Source: Burkholderiales bacterium UBA4615 (GTDB taxonomy: Bacteria > Pseudomonadota > Gammaproteobacteria > Burkholderiales > Burkholderiaceae_E). From it: a stretch of DNA of 15,051 nt. Positions 10,570-15,051 of the stretch are shown piece by piece. Under the pieces are notes generated by a model. It saw nothing but the letters and a program-made list of their open reading frames with translations, made no database searches and was not told the DNA's origin. Position 1 is the first letter of the stretch; each line of letters begins with the position of its first letter. The position numbers were made by a program, and so were the translations under genes. The stretch lies in NCBI GenBank assembly GCA_002386465.1, contig DGIT01000111.1:1-15051 (forward strand), written 5' to 3'.

Positions 10570-12057
10570 ATGGGCAAGGTCACCGGATTTCTAGAGTTCG
10601 AACGTCTTTCCGAAGCGAGCGAAGCGCCCGACGCACGGCTGCGTCATTACCGCGAGTTCGTTCTGCATCTGGACGATGCCGAGGCTGTGCGACAGGGTGC
10701 GCGCTGCATGGACTGTGGCATTCCGTTCTGTCAGAACGGCTGCCCGGTCAACAACATCATCCCCGACTGGAATGATCTGGTCTTTCGCCAGAACTGGCGT
10801 GAAGCGCTCGACGTTCTGCATTCGACCAACAACTTCCCGGAGTTCACCGGCCGCGTCTGTCCGGCACCGTGCGAGGCGGCCTGTACGCTGAACATCAACA
10901 ACGATGCGGTCGGCATCAAGTCGATCGAACACGCGATCATCGACAAGGGCTGGGAGCAGGGCTGGGTCCGTGCGCAACCTGCCGCGCAGCGCACTGGCAA
11001 GTCCGTGGCTGTGGTGGGATCGGGGCCGGCTGGCATGGCGGCTGCGCAGCAGCTCGCCCGAGCCGGGCACGATGTCACCGTTTTCGAGAAGAACGACCGC
11101 ATCGGCGGTCTGCTGCGCTATGGCATTCCCGACTTTAAGATGGAGAAGTCACATATCGACCGGCGCGTCGATCAGATGCAGGCTGAGGGCGTGGTGTTCC
11201 GAACCGGTGTCTTCATTGGCAAGAAGCCCCTGGATGCGTCGGTCACTAATCTGGCGCGCGAGACCATCGACCCGGATGCCCTGAAGGCTCAATTCGATGC
11301 GGTGCTGCTCACTGGCGGTGCCGAGCAGCCGCGTGATTTGCCGGTGCCGGGTCGTGAGCTCAAGGGCGTGCACTTCGCCATGGAATTCCTGCCCCAGCAG
11401 AATCGCTTGGTGGCGGGCGACCAGGTCGCCGGCCAATTGCTGGCGACCGGCAAGCATGTGGTCGTGATCGGCGGCGGTGATACCGGCAGCGACTGCGTGG
11501 GCACAAGCAACCGGCAGGGTGCGGCCAGCGTCACGCAGTACGAGCTCATGCCGCAGCCGCCTGAGCAGGAAAACAAGGCGCTGACCTGGCCGTACTGGCC
11601 CACCAAGATGCGCACTTCTTCCTCGCACGAAGAAGGCTGCGATCGCGACTGGTCGATCACCACCAAGGCGTTTCGGGACGATGGTAAAGGGCAGGTGAAG
11701 GCCCTGGTCACGGCGCGCGTGGAGTGGAAGAAGGACGAGACCACCGGCCAGATGAAGATGGCCGAAGTGCCCGGCAGCGAAGTGGAAGTGCCGGCCGATC
11801 TGGTGCTCTTTGCCATGGGGTTCGTGGCGCCGGTGGCCAGTGTGCTTGAGGCGTTTGGTGTTGAGCGCGACCCGCGCGGCAACGCACGTGCGCAAACCGA
11901 AGGCGAACGCAGCTATCGCACAAGCATCGACAAGGTGTTTGCCGCAGGCGATATGCGCCGTGGTCAGTCGCTGGTGGTGTGGGCGATCCGCGAAGGCCGT
12001 CAGGCCGCGCGTTCAGTCGATCTGTTCCTGATGGGTGCGAGCGACCTGCCGCGCTGA
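10570..12057 (+). CDS. gltD: Glutamate synthase (NADPH) small subunit GltD
   Basis: Flavoprotein subunit that takes electrons from NADPH via FAD and iron-sulfur clusters to GltB. The product is 495 residues. The N-terminal Fe-S region has CMDCGIPFCQNGCP (Cys46, 49, 54, 58) and CPAPCEAAC (Cys97, 101, 105). The FAD-binding Rossmann motif is GSGPAG (150-155), the NADPH motif GGGDTG (301-306), and the second FAD contact is in FAAGDMRRGQS (Gly460-Asp461). AGGA at 10557-10560 lies 9 nt before ATG 10570. The 27-nt gap after gltB with no terminator supports a gltBD operon. No missing residues are evident. Homologous GltD-like modules occur in other oxidoreductases, but adjacency to gltB settles the role. 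Confidence 0.97.
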   Translation: MGKVTGFLEFERLSEASEAPDARLRHYREFVLHLDDAEAVRQGARCMDCGIPFCQNGCPVNNIIPDWNDLVFRQNWREALDVLHSTNNFPEFTGRVCPAPCEAACTLNINNDAVGIKSIEHAIIDKGWEQGWVRAQPAAQRTGKSVAVVGSGPAGMAAAQQLARAGHDVTVFEKNDRIGGLLRYGIPDFKMEKSHIDRRVDQMQAEGVVFRTGVFIGKKPLDASVTNLARETIDPDALKAQFDAVLLTGGAEQPRDLPVPGRELKGVHFAMEFLPQQNRLVAGDQVAGQLLATGKHVVVIGGGDTGSDCVGTSNRQGAASVTQYELMPQPPEQENKALTWPYWPTKMRTSSSHEEGCDRDWSITTKAFRDDGKGQVKALVTARVEWKKDETTGQMKMAEVPGSEVEVPADLVLFAMGFVAPVASVLEAFGVERDPRGNARAQTEGERSYRTSIDKVFAAGDMRRGQSLVVWAIREGRQAARSVDLFLMGASDLPR

Positions 12058-12185
12058 GCAATCGGCCGCAGCCGAGCGCAAAAAAATCAAGGCGGGGTGC
12101 GCAGCCTTGCTCGGGGTTGTGCCCTGAGCCGGAAGCGCACACCGCCTGCACGTGCTGCCGACGATCTCCCTGATCGATGCCTGCC

Positions 12186-12225
12186 GCCCGGTGGTCCGGG
12201 CTGTTGTGGCGTTCCGTACTTTTTT
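12186..12225 (+). terminator. Possible, atypical terminator after gltD
   Basis: A perfect 6-bp GC stem, GCCCGG (12186-12191) and CCGGGC (12196-12201), with a TGGT loop, can be extended by GCC/GGC (12183-12185, 12208-12210) across a bulge. Six T residues occur at 12220-12225, but 18 nt after the main stem, too far for a standard intrinsic terminator. It is the best candidate in this region and still weak. Confidence 0.25.
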
Positions 12226-12320
12226 ACCTGGAACAGCGCCGCGGATACGTGTCGCGCGATCTTTCCGTTCCGTCTCCTCCCCCCGTCTGCGCGGCGGTTT
12301 CCTGCTGGAATAAACCTGCA

Positions 12321-12334
12321 ATACTGGTCAGTAT
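12321..12334. promoter_or_regulatory. Palindromic operator, probably for the TetR regulator at 14091
   Basis: ATACTGGTCAGTAT is a perfect 6-bp inverted repeat (ATACTG, CAGTAT) with a 2-bp centre, the size and form typical of TetR-family operators. It overlaps the -10 hexamer, so binding would block RNA polymerase. The only regulator nearby is the TetR protein encoded second in this operon, so autoregulation is the natural inference. The inducer is probably an acyl-CoA or free acid, by analogy with similar modules. Confidence 0.6.
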
Positions 12335-12337
12335 AAT
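12332..12337 (+). promoter_or_regulatory. -10 box of the ligase-TetR-ligase operon
   Basis: A perfect TATAAT, of which the first three bases are the end of the operator palindrome. No good -35 hexamer is found at 16-18 nt (AT-rich AATAAA-like sequence occupies that position) and no extended -10 TG is present, so the promoter may be weak or need an activator. Confidence 0.5.
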
Positions 12338-12441
12338 CCGCGACTGAGCAGATCGCAAACGTTCCTTTCGGGCAGTTGACCGTCGACCACTGTCACCATG
12401 ATCCACCGACGAACCACCCCAGGCATCCAGAGAGGCGACCC

Positions 12442-14094
12442 ATGGATTGGCATGCGCTGACGATTGGCGAGGCTCTGCGCCAGACCGCCCAACGCGACCC
12501 TGACCGCACCGCGCTGGTTGGCATGGGCGCGCGCATGAGCTTTGCACAGCTGGATCGGGCGGCTGACGAGGTTGCTCATGGCCTGCGTGCACTGGGTGTG
12601 GCGCGAGGCGATCAGGTGGCCCTGTGGCTCACCAACAGCCCCGACTGGGTGGTCTGCTGGATGGCGTGCACGCGCATCGGCGCGGTCCTGGTGCCGGTCA
12701 ATACCCGCTTCAAGCCCGAGGAGGTGGCGTACATCCTGCGCCAGTCCGATGCGCGCGTGCTGATCGCCATGGACGCGTACTGGGGCATCGATTTTCTGGA
12801 CATGATCGGCACGTTCGTTCCGGGGCTGAGTGATGCGCAGCCGGGTCGCCTGAACTCGCCTGGGCTGCCTGAATTGCGCGCGGTGGTGCTCTGGAACAGC
12901 GTACAGGCCCCCGGCACCACGCACCTTGATGCGCTGCGTGCCGAAGGCGCACGCCGCATGGCCGCCGGCGAGCAGTTGCCGGCTGCCAATCCGAACGACG
13001 CCGTCATCATCGTCTACACCTCGGGGACCACCGGGCACCCCAAGGGCGCGATGCACGGACACATCGTGATGCGTAACGCCGCCAACGTCGCGCGGGTGAT
13101 GCACATCGAAGCGGGTGATGTCATCCTGGGTCATATGCCCTTCTATCACGTGGCCGGCGCGTTCACCGAAGTCATTCCCACGATCCTGCTGGGCTGCACG
13201 CTGGTGACCTTGCCCCATTGGGTGCCAGACGAAGCACTGGAAACCATCGAGCGTGAGCGGGTCACCATTTTCGGCGGTATTCCCACGCACTTCATTGATT
13301 GCCTGGATGCGATCCGGCGTCATCCGCGCGACGTGTCCTGTCTGAAGTCGGCCTGGATTGGCGGTGCGCCCGTGACACCCGATGTGGCGATGGCGGCCAA
13401 GCAGGAACTCGGTTTGCAGGCGCTGCAGGCGGTCTACGGGATGACCGAAACCACTGCGGCCACGGTGTTCAGCGAGTTTGATGCGCCGCTTGAAGTGCTG
13501 TGCGAGAACAAGGGCCGTCCGATCGGCGAATTCGAGGTTGCGGTGGTCGATCCGGCCAGCGGCCGCCCGGTAGGCACCGACACCGTGGGCGAAGTGCGCG
13601 TGCGCGGCCATATCGTCATGCAGGGCTACTACCGTAACCCGCTCGCCACCGCCGAGGCGATCACGCCCGACGGCTGGTTTCGCACCGGTGACCTCGGTGT
13701 GATCGATGCACAGGGCTATCTGAAAATCACCGGCCGACTGAAGGAGATGTTTATCGTCGGTGGCTCCAATGCCTACCCGGCCGAGATCGAGCGCATCGTT
13801 CAGGGCCTGCCCGAGGTGAAGCAGGCGGTGGTCGTGGGCGTGCCCGATCGGCGGCTGGGCGAAGTGGGCTTTGCCTTCGTGCAGCTGCATGAGGGGCAGT
13901 CCATCGGGCGCGAAGCGCTGGTGGCGCGATGCCGGGCCGCCATGGCCGACTACAAAGTGCCGCGGCATGTGCAATTTGTCGACGATTTTCCGCGTACTAC
14001 AACGGGCAAGATTCAACGCTTCGTGCTGCAACAGCAGGCGCGTGAACAGCTGGCTGCGCAAACCACCGGCATGGCTTCGGGCGCATCGTCATGA
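12442..14094 (+). CDS. AMP-dependent acyl-CoA synthetase (acid-CoA ligase)
   Basis: Adenylate-forming enzyme of the ANL superfamily that activates a carboxylic acid with ATP and joins it to CoA. The product is 550 residues. Core motifs: P-loop TSGTTGHPKG (193-202), YGMTETTA (332-339), GWFRTGDLG with the ribose-binding Asp417, the hinge region KITGRLKEMFIVGGSNAYPAEIE, and PRTTTGKIQR with the catalytic Lys523. Start ATG 12442 has AGAGAGG at 12429-12435, 6 nt upstream; the frame stays open to 12376 (a TTG) but that stretch looks non-coding. Its stop overlaps the TetR start (ATGA). The sequence resembles medium/long-chain fatty acid and alicyclic or aromatic acid CoA ligases; I cannot assign the substrate. 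Likely repressed through the palindrome upstream. Confidence 0.9.
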   Translation: MDWHALTIGEALRQTAQRDPDRTALVGMGARMSFAQLDRAADEVAHGLRALGVARGDQVALWLTNSPDWVVCWMACTRIGAVLVPVNTRFKPEEVAYILRQSDARVLIAMDAYWGIDFLDMIGTFVPGLSDAQPGRLNSPGLPELRAVVLWNSVQAPGTTHLDALRAEGARRMAAGEQLPAANPNDAVIIVYTSGTTGHPKGAMHGHIVMRNAANVARVMHIEAGDVILGHMPFYHVAGAFTEVIPTILLGCTLVTLPHWVPDEALETIERERVTIFGGIPTHFIDCLDAIRRHPRDVSCLKSAWIGGAPVTPDVAMAAKQELGLQALQAVYGMTETTAATVFSEFDAPLEVLCENKGRPIGEFEVAVVDPASGRPVGTDTVGEVRVRGHIVMQGYYRNPLATAEAITPDGWFRTGDLGVIDAQGYLKITGRLKEMFIVGGSNAYPAEIERIVQGLPEVKQAVVVGVPDRRLGEVGFAFVQLHEGQSIGREALVARCRAAMADYKVPRHVQFVDDFPRTTTGKIQRFVLQQQAREQLAAQTTGMASGASS

Positions 14095-14705
14095 ATGTGC
14101 GCGATGAGCTGCGCAGCCTGAAGAAGGAGCGCGTTCTCGAGGCCGCCCAGAAGCTCTTCTATGAGCGCGGCTATCGCGGCACAACGCTCGATGCGATTGC
14201 CGAGTCGCTCAATGTGAGCAAGCCCTTCGTCTATGCGGTCTACGATCGCAAGGTCGATCTGCTGGTGGATATTTCGCTGCGTACCCTGAATCGGGTCATC
14301 GACACCCTGACCGAACTGCGGGGCGCAGGCGGTACGCCATCGGCGCAGATGCGCCAGTTCGTTGAACGTTTCACCCTTGATGTCATAAAAAATCAGGCCG
14401 GATCCGCCGTGTTTTTCCGCGAGGAAGCCTCCATTCCGCCCGAGGTGACCCGCGACATCAACGAGCTCAAGGGGCGCTTCGATGCCCAGCTCGCCGCCCT
14501 TATCCAGGAAGGTGTGGCGGCAGGCGAATTCCATGTGCGCGATCCGCGTACCGCATCGCTCGCTGTGGGCGGCATGGTCAGCTGGATCTACATCTGGTAC
14601 CGCGATGGCGGGCGACTAAGTCCGAGCGAAATCGGCTCGCACATGGCCGACTATGTGATGAATCTTCTGGGCGCCACCGCTGCGCCCGTCTCATGCCATG
14701 CCTGA
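14091..14705 (+). CDS. TetR/AcrR-family transcriptional regulator
   Basis: A 204-residue one-component repressor. The N-terminal DNA-binding domain is clear: RVLEAAQKLFYERGYRGTTL then a helix-turn-helix at about residues 32-51 (TLDAIAESLNVSKPFVYAVY), followed by the usual DRKVDLL. The remainder is the all-helical ligand-binding and dimerisation domain, which gives no ligand clue. It begins within the stop of the preceding ligase (ATGA, 4-nt overlap) and ends 8 nt inside the next ligase, so all three are probably translationally coupled. Neither it nor the next gene has a strong ribosome-binding site, in line with coupling. The likely target is the palindrome at 12321-12334, giving negative autoregulation of the operon; this is inferred from position and symmetry. 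Confidence 0.92.
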   Translation: MNVRDELRSLKKERVLEAAQKLFYERGYRGTTLDAIAESLNVSKPFVYAVYDRKVDLLVDISLRTLNRVIDTLTELRGAGGTPSAQMRQFVERFTLDVIKNQAGSAVFFREEASIPPEVTRDINELKGRFDAQLAALIQEGVAAGEFHVRDPRTASLAVGGMVSWIYIWYRDGGRLSPSEIGSHMADYVMNLLGATAAPVSCHA

Positions 14706-15051
14706 AACGACCCCCCCATTTGATGTGCGTCCCGCGCCCGCAGGCGCACCGATTCATGACTCGCGTATTCCGGCCCGCGACCGCGTGGTGACGCGCGACC
14801 TGATGGAGCGCTGGCTGCGTGAATGCCCCGACAAGGTCTATATCAAGTTCGCGGACAACGGCGAGCAGTGGACCTACCGCGAGCTGCGCGACAAGACCAT
14901 CCAGACCGCGCTCGGTCTGCAACAGCTGGGTGTGGTACAGGGCGATCATGTGATGGTGTGGCTGCCCAACAGCCGCGAGCATATCCGCGTGTTCTACGCG
15001 CTCAATTACCTGGGTGCGGTGTGCGTGCCGATCAACACGGCCTACAAGGGC
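14698..15051 (+). CDS. Second AMP-dependent acyl-CoA synthetase, 3'-truncated by window
   Basis: The frame is open from ATG 14698 to the window end, 118 codons. The visible part is the N-terminal end of an ANL-superfamily ligase: VTRDLMERWLRECPDKVYIKF, then WTYRELRDKTIQTALGLQQLGVVQGDHVMVWLPNSREHIRVFYALNYLGAVCVPIN, a hallmark of the family. The AMP-binding P-loop lies beyond the window. The start overlaps the last 8 nt of the TetR gene. It is clearly distinct in sequence from the ligase at 12442, so it is not a recent tandem copy, and it has a longer N-terminal lead of about 30 residues. The substrate is unknown; two ligases in one regulated operon may handle related acids or successive steps. 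Confidence 0.85.
   Translation, partial: MPETTPPFDVRPAPAGAPIHDSRIPARDRVVTRDLMERWLRECPDKVYIKFADNGEQWTYRELRDKTIQTALGLQQLGVVQGDHVMVWLPNSREHIRVFYALNYLGAVCVPINTAYKG

Larger units (their letters stand above)
12058..12441. other. 384-nt intergenic region between gltD and the ligase operon
   Basis: No gene is supported here. Short open frames have no ribosome-binding site or recognisable product. It contains weak hairpins just after gltD (TCGGC 12062-12066 with GCCGA 12071-12075, followed by an A-run; CAAGGC 12088-12093 with GCCTTG 12104-12109), a stronger hairpin at 12186-12201, and the operator/-10 region near 12321-12337. The roughly 98 nt between the predicted transcription start and ATG 12442 form the leader of the ligase operon. 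Confidence 0.7.

Noticed and set aside
12062..12087. Hairpin plus A-run just after gltD as a terminator
   Set aside because: The run is A on the coding strand, and on the opposite strand the T-run would precede the hairpin, so it fits a terminator in neither direction.
12398..12460. 20-codon upstream open frame overlapping the first ligase start
   Set aside because: It begins with ATG but has no ribosome-binding site, and its peptide shows no stalling-type motif; likely chance.
12328..14061. 577-codon open frame on the minus strand opposite the first acyl-CoA synthetase
   Set aside because: It mirrors a clearly real plus-strand gene with all ANL motifs. The His/Gly/Arg-rich antisense product shows no domain and is typical of GC-rich shadow frames.

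Overview
The window is about 15 kb of GC-rich, tightly packed, almost entirely plus-strand bacterial chromosome. The gene order pilQ-aroK-aroB-dgt-gltB-gltD, the protein sequences and the base composition point to a betaproteobacterium, most likely Rhodocyclales (Thauera/Azoarcus/Aromatoleum-like). That placement is inferred from gene order and recalled similarity, not from a search.

Region 1 (1-4711) is housekeeping. It holds the 3' part of the type IV pilus secretin gene pilQ, then shikimate kinase (aroK) and 3-dehydroquinate synthase (aroB), whose coding regions overlap by 8 nt, then an HD-domain dNTP triphosphohydrolase (dgt). The spacing is tight enough for one pilQ-aroKB-dgt transcription unit.

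Region 2 (4712-5802) is the accessory part. A REP-associated tyrosine transposase (RAYT, HUH/Y1 type) starts 6 nt after dgt. Its stop codon lies in the first of three copies of an AT-rich repeat of about 25 bp (one direct, two inverted). Two copies carry perfect 7-bp hairpins. They enclose about 230 bp of GC-rich sequence that I do not recognise. The last copy ends 3 bp before the best promoter candidate for gltB, so the element abuts the control region of nitrogen assimilation genes.

Region 3 (5803-12057) is gltB-gltD, the large and small subunits of NADPH-dependent glutamate synthase. Both look intact, with the catalytic Cys, the Fe-S cysteines and the nucleotide-binding motifs present. A 27-nt spacer separates them.

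Region 4 (12058-15051) starts with a 384-nt non-coding stretch. It contains a perfect -10 hexamer overlapped by a 14-bp palindrome, which looks like a TetR-family operator. After it comes a compact operon: acyl-CoA synthetase, TetR regulator, second acyl-CoA synthetase (cut by the window end), with stop/start overlaps of 4 and 8 nt. This looks like a locally self-regulated carboxylic-acid activation module; the substrate cannot be told from the sequence.

Most of the window is ordinary core genome. The parts worth a second look are the RAYT-linked repeat/hairpin element and the palindrome-controlled ligase-TetR-ligase operon.
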